The notes beneath the pieces are model-generated. The model saw nothing but the letters and a program-made list of their open reading frames with translations. It was not told where the DNA came from and did not search any database. Shown here piece after piece: positions 21,086-31,883 of a stretch of DNA of 64,000 nt. Made by a program: the position numbers and the translations under genes. How positions within the stretch are numbered: the stretch's first letter is position 1; every line of letters starts with the position of its first letter. This stretch comes from Symbiodinium natans (Eukaryota; Sar; Dinophyceae; Suessiales; Symbiodiniaceae): positions 358,047-422,046 of the forward strand of contig CAJNDS010002449.1 of the NCBI GenBank assembly GCA_905221605.1, given 5' to 3'.

Positions 21086-22800
21086 CTTTGCTGTGGGTCC
21101 CGCATCAGGTGTAGTCACGGGGTAAACCTGCTTAAAGTGCTCTCCACAAAAAATCGGCCGTTGCGCGGGGCTCTGAGTTATCAGGCCCCTTGACTCTCAC
21201 ACTTGACGCGCGGTTGGCTGCAGACCGTTAAGCAGCCCTGGGGGCCTTAAACTGCTCCGAGCTCCGCGCTGCGTGCGGCCTGATACTTGCACTGCAGGGG
21301 GAGACTCGGGGAGACCGTGAGCGAACCTGTGTAATCATTCTAGCGTGTGAGTCCTGCCTCATCAAGAAACTCGCGCCAATCCGGCAGGTTTGGGTTGTCT
21401 GGCAAGGGGGCGGTACACAGTAGCTGTAAAAAGCGCAGCTATGCTGTTGAACGCCGCCTGTTCTTTGCGCAAACTACTGAAACCTTCTCTGGAAGGCCCA
21501 GAAGCGATCAGGTCTCTCTAAAACTGCTGCCTAAAACTTTCCCGGGAGGCCCAGCAGTGTTTCAGCCTCCGAAGGCTTCCAGGCGCTACGTCACCAAGCT
21601 AAGCGTGCCAAGCCGACAGGCTCCCGGTACCTGGGAAGCACATGAGCCAAGTGCCAGCCAGCAGCCTTTGGGGCTCTTGCGCCGTCTCAAAAATCGGCCG
21701 CTGCGCGGGGCTGTAAAAATATGGCCTCTTGCAAGCAGCGCTCCAGGCCCGCCCTATGGCCATGAGGTCGAGCCTCAAAACTTTCGGCGCAAACACAAGG
21801 AGCCTCCAAATAGGGTACTCCCCTAAAAGCTATGTGAGGACGCCCGGACTCACATAGCGCGGATGGCAGCATTGTGTAGCCACACCAGCCCCTTGCCTGC
21901 CCCCGCTCGGGGGGGGGCGCCCTTTCTGGCACTCTGTGTGCATGGAGCCTTTGTGCGCGTTCGTACCTTTCTTTCAGTGTGCTTGCAACTTTCTTGTCAA
22001 CCCAAAAGGAGTCCTGAGTGCTATGCTTTTGCTACGGCCCTGGCGCTTGTGTGGGGACTGTCTCTACGGACGCGTTGAGCAGTTTAGGTGACGGAGGTTC
22101 CTTGCCTTACGGCCTACCCATACTTTCGCTTAATGTCTGTACCAGACGTGGCGCAGCATTGCTATGGGTGACGGGCAGCTGAGTGATTGGTGCCGGTAGG
22201 TTCTTGTTTGCATTGGTCTCACCTCGCTGGCCTTGCGTTAAGTTGTCTTGCAATAGGGGCCTCTGCGCTAGCGGTTGCTTCTTTGTAGTCGCGACTTCTT
22301 TTACGCTCGCTGGCTTGTACAGTTTGACTCTCAAAGTAGTTGTCTCGGTCACAAGAGCGGCCTACTGTGCTCCTGATGTAGTAAAGAGGCGCCCGCTGAA
22401 AAAAAAAACTAGGCCGGCAGGCCCATGTGATCAATAAGCCAATCCGGATCACCAATCACCAGCGGCCACACCGGGTCCTTGCGGGTGCGCGCTTGACGCA
22501 CCGTCAAGGGGGTGCCCAATCGTAAAACGGGCGCAATCGTAACCACAGTATTTGGTGAACTGCGAGGAGAACTGCGAGGAGGGGCGCAAAATCTCCTCGG
22601 TCAGTGCAGGTTGGGGGTTGCCTTGTAAGCTAAAAACCATGTCGGACGCCACGGTCAAAGTTCTCCACATCCTTCTCGCCGCCATAGACTGCACTGGGCC
22701 GAGGGCCACGAACGCCTGAAAATCAGGCTGTGGCGACATACAGGCAAGCAAGTAAGCGATAGTGCCTCCCGCCCCTATCCCACTCACAAACTTGTCTCTG
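21086..22800. other. Mostly non-coding; isolated 51-bp units
   Basis: It includes a repeated word AATCGGCCGNTGCGCGGGGCT near 21148 and 21690 and isolated 51-bp units near 21480-21560. A minus frame at 22787-22449 (112 codons) has no recognisable family. Confidence 0.4.
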
Positions 22801-22814
22801 CTCGCGCATGACCG

Positions 22815-23312
22815 TGTATGTTTGCAAAGAGATTGTGATGTACTGCGACTCAGACCACGCTTGGTTGCCTTATTACGCGGAGGTCAACCACGGGACTAGT
22901 GACAATGCTTGGATCGCACTGCGTGAAACACTCAAGCAACGATCTCTCTTTCGAGTGGAGAGAGTGAGTTTTACGCTGTAGTTCGAGCAGGATCAATGGG
23001 TCTGTCGCTACAGGCGATGCTAGAAGACTGGGGATTGAAGGTCGGTCTGCGGATTCGATCTGATTCCTCGGCGGCCTGAGGCACTACCCAGCGCCAGGGC
23101 CTGGGTCAAGCACGCCACGTGCAAACAAGATACTTGTGGGTGCAAGAGAGAGTCGCCGCGCGAGCTCTGGAGCTAGAGCGTGTAGGCGCGGAGAAGAACT
23201 ACTCCGACATCTGCACCAAACCAATGCCCGAAGTGGCAATGCTCAAACACCTCAAGAACATGGGATTGCGTTTTCATGTTGGACGAGCCGGAGCAGCCAA
23301 ACGGCTCGTGTG
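22815..23312 (+). pseudogene. Ty1/copia-type RNase H domain, decayed
   Basis: Read across frames it gives VMYCDSDHA, then a frameshifted stretch, then SSGESEFYAVVRAGS, LQAMLEDWGLKVGLRIRSDS, GLGQARHVQTRYLWVQERV and NYSDICTKPMP. This is the order of the RNase H domain at the end of Ty1/copia pol: first Asp in DSDHA, Glu in GESEFY, Asp in RSDSSAA, then the H-V-x-T-R-Y-L-W-x-Q block. A TGA interrupts just after SDSSAA, where other copies usually have Arg (CGA), and at least one indel lies near 22870. The RT and upstream pol are not recognisable here, so this is the 3' end of a dead element. Confidence 0.8.
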
Positions 23313-23328
23313 AATGACCACCTGGCTT

Positions 23329-23336
23329 AGGAGGGG
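23329..23336 (+). other. Polypurine tract of the copia remnant
   Basis: AGGAGGGG immediately precedes TGTTTAG, as expected for a polypurine tract abutting the TG start of a 3' LTR. It is 17 bp after the RNase H stop codon. Confidence 0.5.
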
Positions 23337-23480
23337 TGTTTAGATTTGTAGGTGTCACACAACATGTTTCACAATGAGTGAGCACACACATGCGACATTG
23401 GCTCAAGCCGTCAAAAGTGATTGCACCTGCAGTGTTAGTTCTGCCTTAAACTCCGTTCATCGTTTGTGTGATTTTACTTG
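23337..23480 (+). repeat. Start of a probable copia 3' LTR, end not located
   Basis: It begins TGTTTAGATTTG after the polypurine tract. It contains CATTGGCTCAAG at 23396-23407, similar to the 3' end of the dinoflagellate spliced leader with two T missing. No second LTR was found in the window, so the end is unknown. Confidence 0.35.
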
Positions 23481-24340
23481 AAGCATGTGTTTATCCTGCT
23501 TCAATTATTTAGTTTCCTCACATTGCACTCTACAAATTTGGTCATAAAATTGCTTATATACATATATTGTAGTATGATATATTCTTTAACATTTGTTTAA
23601 CATATAAAAAAGTTTCTTAATATTTTTTCAAATTTTCACAACTCGAAGGGCAAATATGGGCGCTTATCTCCTTTTAATTAAAGCAATCTTTGAGAATGTT
23701 TTTGTTCTATTCTGTCTACTTCTTCTGTTTCAGGTTTCCACACTCCGATCCTTCCTTTTGCTCATACTTTCCTTGTCCTTTAAGTTTTAATTTTACTGCG
23801 CGTTGATATTTCGGGATATTGTCGTGTTTTGGTTGCTTGGTTGTCATGTTCTGCTTTGCCTTCAGTTCGTTCTTCTTTTTCATTGCGTCTTTCGGCGTCA
23901 TTTATTGGTTGAATGTTCCATTCATGTACTAGTTGAATGTTCCAGTTTATTATTTTAGGTGAGCAATATCTCAAAAATATAACCCGTCCAGTGAATATTT
24001 GTTTTACCTCGTTTTTTTTCACCTGCTTCCACTCTCTCATAAAGCATATCCGTACATGTTCTAATTGCTCTCTCGCTAAAATTTCCAAGCGCTGTCGTTC
24101 TGTGATGCTGTATTCCCTCCTTGTCTGGTACATTACACTCGGCGGGTGTTGCAAGTCAGGCATACTAAGGCCTATACCGCAACCACTAGGCAAGGATTGC
24201 AATCTCCACATCAAACTTGACAAACGTAAAGAAAAACGACACTTTAAAAACCACAAAGAACTCAGCGATGAACGCCTTCACGCGGAAGATCGTGCATGGC
24301 CTCAATGATCGACTAGCCGTCAGCACGAGGGCGAGACGTG
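23481..24340. other. AT-rich island; doubtful minus-strand frame
   Basis: Clearly lower GC than the neighbours, especially 23500-23700. A minus frame 24256-23780 (158 codons) is Lys/Glu/Arg/Gln-rich towards its end but has no recognisable domain. A similar-length plus frame overlaps it, so neither is trusted. Confidence 0.35.
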
Positions 24341-25870
24341 GGATCCACTAAGCGAGAAGATACACGCCCGAGAAAGGGTCACCGCCAAACAATTTCACCA
24401 GCCAGTAGTAGACAAAAGCAAGGTGAAATTCACCAAAGAACACCCGGAAAGTGCAGAAAAAACATCAGCATCATGGTAAAGCTGCGCCAAACCGTACAAA
24501 CATTGCATCCCACCTGTCCAGCAGATCCATCACCGAAACAGGCAGCAACTAAATCCATAACGGAGAGCACTACCCAAGAAGTCAACCACTACAACCTCCA
24601 TGAGAAGGAAGAGAAGGACGTCTTCGTCACAGATTCCGCTGCATTGCACCGAGGAGACCATGAAGTTAGCACTTACAGCCGGGCCTGCTGTGCACGAGCC
24701 CAGTCCATGTCACAAAATAGGCGAAATAAATAAACAAGTCATCAACAGCAACACTTTCTGCACAAATGCCCCAGATACCACTGCGGGTTGCATCATCCAT
24801 CTCCAGTAGGAGCAGTTGTACGAGGGCCCTGTCGATGGATAACCGCATGCAGACTAGACATTGTAGGACGCAAGCCTGTGAGGTGCTACATTTCCCTCAT
24901 CCTTGTTTTTGATAGGGACTACCGCCATAAGCCTACTAAAAACATCAATCACTATTGCTCCACCCTGAATTTTTTGAGTTTCAAGGTCATTTACAAAAAA
25001 TGCTCCGAGCACCTGTTTAATTGTGGGGGGCCCCCCCCTTTCCCCGCCACAATAAGAAGGGCAGGGTTCCGCAACAGTAAGACCATGGCCCTGTATTGAT
25101 TCTCTCTCAAAAACAATAAGCCGCCGCAGATCCCTGAGGTGCTGCAGCTTCGCGGCTCAGCAAGCAAAACAAGAAGCCTGCCGACAGATTTTGGAACCCC
25201 CCCGAAAACATTTTTTTATATGTGGTGGTATTGGCCCATACGAAATCCACCGTAATGGAAAGTAGTCTTCCGGCGGGCTTCTCGGCGAAAAACATTTCTT
25301 TGAATAAACAGGTGCTCGGACTAAGTCAAATTGAAACTCGTAAAATCGTTCTGGTGCTCAACATGTGAAAAATTTGACAGTCCTTGACTTGGTAATGCAA
25401 CCCATATTTGAAGTTCGTGCCCGTCAACTTTGTGTTGAGCATCATCGAGAATGCTGATAGGATACTTGAAGACTTCTGTAACTTGCTTTAGGTACAAAAT
25501 CTTGGGCAACTCGAGTGCACCGGTGGCTCGATGAGAAACACTAGTCACTAGGAACTACAAAGATTGGCGACTTCTTTTACAATTTGATCGCGCCGTACCT
25601 ATATTTATGAGCTGATTGATTTGCTGGTCAAGAATTCCAACAGTGCCTTCAACATAGATTAGGATAGGCTCCGATTCCTTTATGATCCCAGGTCCACGCA
25701 GAAGCTGACGGTTGATCTTGATGCCAGTCGGTCCCCTCCTTTTAAATTTTTATCAAAGATGAATACTACCGTAATACCGCATGCTCTCTTTTTTCTTTCT
25801 TTTCGCTATCAAGATATGTGCAGGTTTCAAGACAATGCACATCTTGCAACATGAGGACATGCGGTTTGCT
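24341..25870. other. No confident gene
   Basis: Short frames on both strands (131 codons plus at 24338; 75 codons minus at 25548-25321) without recognisable domains. A G/C run palindrome lies at 25022-25045. Confidence 0.35.
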
Positions 25871-25936
25871 TAATTTTCTGCAAACCAAGGCAGGAACATC
25901 GCCACTGTTGTAGGCGTTTCTGAATGCACAGAGCAC

Positions 25937-26590
25937 CTAGATTTGCGCAAGCGGATTCGCCAGGTCGACAATGTGCTTGAGGCTGATCCCTGGAGGGTCG
26001 AACACTCTGATGCCAGTTGCCTCTGCATAGGCATCGGCTTGAGAAAGACTGCCAATGTTTTTAATCTCCAAGGTAACCACAAACTTTTTGGGAAATCCAT
26101 CTTCTTCAACTGTCACAACTGATTGTGCGGTGGAAAAAAGCAACGCGGTGCCAGCGAAATATTCGCTCGCAACCTTGAATGCGATTCCACAAAGTTCCTT
26201 CGCAACACACTGCAGGCGGTATTGCGCAGGCTTCATCTTTATGCGACAACGACTGTATAAGTGCAAAATAGGATCCCACCAATTGCGCCTTCCGCCGAAC
26301 CTATCTGACCTTTCCAGAAACTGCGGGTCTTGAATCTTGAGTAAGTACAACTTGGTGGGCTGCCCGTACGGGGACCAGTGTACGCGTGAGCATGTCGAGG
26401 GAAACCGCCTCTGGGAACAGTGCCCCAGCAAGTGAACCCCTGACCTCCACGGCAAAGGCCCAATGCCGAAGCAGACCTTGCTGAGCAACTGGGTCAGGTG
26501 CATGCTGACGCTGAGGCCTTCGCCGAGAAGTGCCTCGCCAAACCCAGAGTCACTTCCGATGCATTCCATGTCATAGCGAACCCCAATCAA
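25937..26590 (-). CDS. Hypothetical protein or exon
   Basis: 217 codons from an ATG at 26590. The composition is balanced and non-repetitive. The C-terminal half (KMKPAQYRLQCVAKELCGIA through FPKKFVVTLEIKNIG) has alternating hydrophobic residues typical of a folded domain. I recognise no family. No splice sites could be fixed and the neighbours are not genes, so it may be one exon or a fossil. Confidence 0.3.
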   Translation of the reverse strand: MIGVRYDMECIGSDSGFGEALLGEGLSVSMHLTQLLSKVCFGIGPLPWRSGVHLLGHCSQRRFPSTCSRVHWSPYGQPTKLYLLKIQDPQFLERSDRFGGRRNWWDPILHLYSRCRIKMKPAQYRLQCVAKELCGIAFKVASEYFAGTALLFSTAQSVVTVEEDGFPKKFVVTLEIKNIGSLSQADAYAEATGIRVFDPPGISLKHIVDLANPLAQI

Positions 26591-26599
26591 GCAACCTTA

Positions 26600-27480
26600 A
26601 ACATTTTCTTCAGTACAGAAGCATATGTACACGGTGATGTTCTGGGCCTCAGAACACATGCGAGCTATTCGCATGCTCACGCAGTTCGCCCGGGACTGGG
26701 TGGGCACCACGCTCTTCACTTCATTGGCCCTCTTCAATAAAATCCAGACGTGTGCACTCCGCCCGCAATAATGCTTTGAGGTATGATAATTCCTGATTGG
26801 GGTTAGCGCTGTCAATGGGGGCGAGCACTGGTTAGAGGACCCCACCGGTCCGTGCCCGGCCCACTCGCTCGCCACATCAGCATCTTCTTGGCCATTGTCT
26901 GCCCGTTGCCCAAACTTGTGTCTCCTTCGATGCGGGTCAACGTCATGCCACCATGCCATGGGTCGGACATCGCGTTGTGCTTGCAGCAGGGTTTGTGGTC
27001 AAAAGGGTTCGGGCCTTAGCTTAGGGTTTACTGGCGACGTCGTGTGCCATGGTGATCTGGCTACAGTCGAATGCCCTTCGTTCGTCGCGCCGCCATGTCG
27101 CACGGGCTGCGTCACTGCGTGCCTTCGCAAGTTAGGCTTTTCTTCGTTTTTCGGTATCGATCACGTCCATGTCCCGCAGTTCGTTTAATGACATTGGAAG
27201 GGTGCAGTTGCCTCGATGCTGACCGCTCTTCCAGGTGAAGGAACTGCCGTTTTAGGAACCTCTTCAGCTGGAGGATGGGACACACGCGGACTTCACACGC
27301 GGGATATTCTCGGAATGCTTACGCCTCCCCTCTCTGACCCAACTGCGCGCACCCTTTACGGGGTGCTCCACTTGCGTTGTTTGGCACTTCTGCCACCTAC
27401 TCGGATCTTCGCGTGAGGGCTGACCGCAGACCGCACTGTGACTGGTTTTCTTGCTTGTCCACGCCGCTCCGCGCCTGCCG
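26600..27480. other. No confident gene
   Basis: Frames of 60-120 codons on both strands with no recognisable domains. The sequence becomes C-rich from about 27480. Confidence 0.35.
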
Positions 27481-27737
27481 CGGCAAAGCAAACAAAAAGG
27501 CGCAGCAAAACCAAAAAAACGCTCCCCCTCCCCCACCCCCACCCCACCCCCCTCCGCCCCGCAGCAAAAGAATCGCATCCCCCCCTCCCCCCTTCCCACC
27601 CTCCCCCCCGCACACCAAAAGAAAAACGCATCCACGCGCTCTGCGCCAGAAAGAAAAAGGAACGCGGCCCCGCACCCGCAGCAAGAAAACCACCCGCCCC
27701 CCCCCCCCCACCACCCCCTCCGCACCCGAGAGAAGAT
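27481..27737. repeat. C/A-rich low-complexity lead-in to the microsatellite
   Basis: Runs of C separated by ACCCC, GCAGCAAAAG and AAGAAAA. Nearly G/T-free on the plus strand towards its end, grading into the (CAA)n tract. Confidence 0.75.
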
Positions 27738-27741
27738 AGAG

Positions 27742-27820
<79 letters not shown>

Positions 27821-28401
27821 CCACAACAACCACAACAACCACAACAACCACAACAACCACAACAACCACAACAACCACAACCACAACCAACACCAACAAC
27901 AACCAACAACAACCAACAACAACCAACCACAACCAACAACAACCAACCACAACAACAACAACAACCAACACCAACACCAACAACCAACACCAACACCAAC
28001 AACCAACACCAACACCAACAACCAACACCAACACCAACACCAACACCAACACCAACACCAACAACCAACACCAACACCAACAACCAACAACCAACACCAA
28101 CACCACAACCAACAACCAACAACCAACAACCAACAACCAACACCAACAACCAACACCAACACCAACAACCAACACCAACAACCAACAACCAACACCAACA
28201 ACCAACACCAACACCAACACCCAACACCAACACCAACACCCAACACCAACACCCAAAACCAGCAACCAACACCAGCAACCAACACCAACAACAAACACCA
28301 ACACCAAACACCAACACCAAACACCAACACCAAACACCGAACACCAAACACCAAACACCAACACCAACACCAACACCAACAACAACACCAACACCAACAC
28401 C

Positions 28402-28478
<77 letters not shown>

Positions 28479-29042
28479 CCACAACCACAACCACCAACCA
28501 ACAACCAACAACCAACCAACAACCAACAACCAACAACCAACAACAAACAACAAACAACAAACAACAAACAACAACCAACAACCAACAACCAACAAACAAC
28601 AAACAACAAACAACAAACAACAACCAACAACCAAAAACCAACAACCAACAACCAACAACCAACAAACAACAACCAACAACCAAACAACCAACAACCACAA
28701 CCAAAAAACCAAACAAACCAAAACCCAACACACCAACAAACCAACAACCAACAACCAAAAACAACAACCAACAACCCAACACCACACCAACAAAACCAAC
28801 AAACCAACACCAACAACCAACAAACCAACAACCAACAACCAACAAAAAAACAAAACCAACAACAACAACCAACAACCCAACAACAACAACCAACAACCAA
28901 CAAACCAACAACCAACAAACCAAAAACCAACAACCAACAACCAAACACCAAAACCAAACAACAACAACAAACAAACAAACCAACAACCAACAACCAACAA
29001 CAACAAACAACAACAAACTACCGCAAACAACAACAACAACAA

Positions 29043-29098
<56 letters not shown>

Positions 29099-29696
29099 AG
29101 AAGCAACAATAAGCAACAACAACAAACAACAAACAACAAACAACAAACAACCAACAACAAACAACCAACAACCAACAACCAACAACCAACAACAAACAAC
29201 CAACAACCAACAACCAACAACCAACACCCAACACCCAACAACCAACACCCAACAACCAAAACACCCAACAACCAACCACAACAACCAACAACCAACACCC
29301 AACAACCAACACCAACAACAACCAACAACCAACCACAACAACCAACAACCAACCACAACAACCAACAACCAACCACAACAACCAACAACCAACCACAACA
29401 ACCAACAACCAACCACAACAACCAACAACCAACCACAACAACCAACAACCACCAACCACCAACAACCAACAACCACCAACCACCAACAACCAACAACCAC
29501 CAACAACCAACAACCACCAACCACCAACAACCAACAACCACCAACCACCAACAACCAACAACCACCAACAACCAACAACCACCAACAACCACCAACAACC
29601 AACAACAACCAACAACCACCAACAACCAACAACAACAACCACAACAACAACAACCAACAACAACAACCACAACAACAACAACCAACAACAACAACC

Positions 29697-29738
<42 letters not shown>

Positions 29739-30058
29739 CCAACAACCAACAACCAACAACCAACAACCAACAACCAACAACCAACCAACAACCAACAAAC
29801 AACCAACAACCAACAACCAACAACCAACAACCAACAACCAACAACCAACAACCAACAACCAACAACCAACAACCAACAACCAACAACCAACAACCAACCA
29901 AACCAACAACCAACAACCAACAACCAACCAACCCAACAACCAACAACCAACAACCAACAACCAACAACCAACAACCAACAACCAACAACCAACAACCAAC
30001 AACCAACAACCAACAACCAACAACCAACAACCAACAACCAACAACCAACAACCAACAA
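27738..30058. repeat. A/C-only microsatellite, about 2.3 kb
   Basis: Starts as (CAA)n, passes through CCACAA, CAACAC, CAACAAA and CCACCAA variants, and ends as long runs of the 7-mer CCAACAA. The plus strand is almost entirely A and C, with rare G or T. Such sequence cannot form a stop codon on either strand, which explains the frames of hundreds of codons seen in all phases. They are not genes. Confidence 0.97.
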
Positions 30059-30060
30059 CC

Positions 30061-30668
30061 GCGCTGTCTGCTGCGCTGTCTGCTGCGCTGTCTGCTGCGC
30101 TGTCTGCTGCGCTGTCTGCTGCGCTGTCTGCTGCGCTGTCTGCGCTGTCTTCTGCGCTGTCTGCGCTGTCGTCTGCGCTGTCGTCTGCACTGTCTTCTGC
30201 GCTGTCTTCTGCGCTGTCTTCTGCGCTGTCTGCTGCGCTGTCTTCTGCGCTGTCTTCTGCGCTGTCTTCTGCGCTGTCTTCTGCGCTGTCTTCTGCGCTG
30301 TCTTCTGCGCTGTCGTCTGCGCTGTCGTCTGCACTGTCTTCTGCGCTGTCTTCTGCGCTGTCGTCTGCGCTGTCGTCTGCGCTGTCGTCTGCGCTGTCTG
30401 CGCTGTCTGCGCTGTCTGCGCTGTCTGCGCTGTCTGCTGTGTCTGCTGTGTCTGCTGTGTCTGCTGTGTCTGCGCTGTCTGCGCTGTCTGCGCTGTCTGC
30501 GCTGTCTGTGCTGTCTGCGCTGTCTGCGCTGTCTGCGCTGTCTGCGCTGTCTGCTGTGTCTGCTGTGTCTGCTGTGTCTGCTGTGTCTGCTGTGTCTGCT
30601 GTGTCTGCTGTGTCTGCTGTGTCTGCTGTGTCTGCTGTGTCTGCTGTGTCTGCTGTGTCTGCTGTGTC
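30061..30668. repeat. Left arm: GCGCTGTCTGCT-type minisatellite
   Basis: Units of 9-12 bp (GCTGCGCTGTCT, GTCTGCTGT). Reverse complement of the right arm at 31000-31610. Frames are open throughout because of the units. Confidence 0.95.
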
Positions 30669-30987
30669 TGGCGTTCCGGTCCTCCGGACGCTTCTGCCGG
30701 TGCACCGCCTGCTCCGGGAGCGCCTGCTCCAGGCCCTGGAACTCGTTCCCCATGTCCGTGGTCACCACGTAGTTGCCCTGGTCCTCCACCAGCTTCGGGA
30801 TGATCTCGGCCGCCGCCCGGGTCACTGTTTTCGTGTGCTTGTTCGGCAGGGTCTTCGTGGCCACCTCCCGCGTGAAGACGTCCGTGACCACGAGCCCGTA
30901 CTTCTGCTCCCCCCGCGTGTTCTGGCTGAAGTCCACCAAATCAGCCTGGAGCCGGTCGTTCGGCCCCTCGGCCGCGCTCTTCCCCAA
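30669..30987 (-). pseudogene. Retroelement integrase core fragment (two of three catalytic acids)
   Basis: The minus frame reads DRLQADLVDFSQNTRGEQKY, LVVTDVFTREVATKTLPNK, an Ala/Ile helix, VVTTDMGNEFQGLEQALPEQ and RPEDRNA. This is the rve-type integrase core: first Asp in ADLVD or LVVTD, second Asp in TTDMGNEF. The catalytic Glu expected about 35 residues on is absent, because the coding sequence stops where the GCTGTGTCTG minisatellite begins. There is no start codon. It is a 105-residue fragment embedded between two inverted repeat arms. It is unlike the integrase of the 45-60-kb element. Confidence 0.7.
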
Positions 30988-30999
30988 AGACCAGCAGAC

Positions 31000-31610
31000 A
31001 GCGCAGCAGACAGCGCAGCAGACAGCGCAGCGCAGCAGACAGCGCAGCGCAGCAGACAGCGCAGCAGACAGCGCAGCAGACAGCGCAGCAGACAGCGCAG
31101 CAGACAGCGCAGCAGACAGCGCAGCAGACAGCGCAGACAGCGCAGACAGCGCAGACAGCGCAGACAGCGCCAGACAGTGCCTGACAGCGCCTGACAGCGC
31201 CAGACAGCGCCAGACAGCGCCTGACAGCGCCTGACAGCGCCTGACAGCGCCTGACAGCGCCTGACAGCGCCTGACAGCGCCAGACAGCTAGCGCCAGACA
31301 GCGCCTGACAGCGCCTGACAGCGCCTGACAGCGCCTGACAGCCCTGACAGCGCCTGACAGCGCAGACAGCGCCTGACAGCGCAGACAGCGCCTGACAGCG
31401 CAGACAGCGCCTGACAGCGCAGACAGCGCCGGCCTGACAGCGCAGACAGCGCCTGACAGCGCAGACAGCGTCTGACAGCGCAGACAGCGCCAGACAGCGC
31501 AGACAGCGCCAGACAGCGCAGACAGCGCAGACAGCGCAGACAGCGCAGACAGCGCAGACAGCGCAGACAGCGCCTGACAGCGCAGATAGCGCCTGACAGC
31601 GCACCCAGAG
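31000..31610. repeat. Right arm: CAGACAGCGCAG-type minisatellite
   Basis: Units of 10-12 bp (CAGCAGACAGCG, then CTGACAGCGC). The inner part is a perfect inverted match of the left arm's GCGCTGTCTGCT units. Confidence 0.95.
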
Positions 31611-31870
31611 CTTCCATTCTTGCTTAAATAAGGTTGTCTTGCTTAAATTTTTTTGTCTGCCTTAAATAGACGTTTTTCTAAGCTAATTAGACAAGAATTT
31701 TTTAAATAAGGAAGAATAAACGCATTATTGACTATTTAGAAGGTTTTACTCCTTAATTAAGAGGTTTTTCTTGCTAAATAAGGATTACATCTTAAATTTA
31801 GCAAAGACAAAAACAACCAGAAAATTACCATCTATTTAGTGTTAAGCAGTAATTTTTTTCACATAAATTT
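31611..31870. other. AT-rich segment with TTAAATAAGG-like words
   Basis: Strongly AT-rich 250 bp with recurring CTTAAAT, TTAAATAAGG and AATTTTTT words in loose repetition. It contrasts sharply with the GC-rich flanks. It could be a promoter region or AT-rich relic; no motif is specific enough to call. Confidence 0.4.
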
Positions 31871-31883
31871 TGTGTGATCGACG

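Noticed and set aside
25937-26590. Argonaute/Piwi-like fragment on the minus strand
   Set aside because: Considered because of the stretch FPKKFVVTLE, but no PAZ or PIWI motif is present. Kept only as hypothetical.
27738-30058. Possible CRISPR-like array or telomere
   Set aside because: Units are 3-7 bp without spacers, and CCAACAA is not the telomere repeat (CCCTAAA).
27264-30987. Open frames of 400-1,200 codons on both strands
   Set aside because: They run through A/C-only and CTGTCTGCT repeats that cannot form stops in any phase. Only the integrase fragment at 30669-30987 is real.
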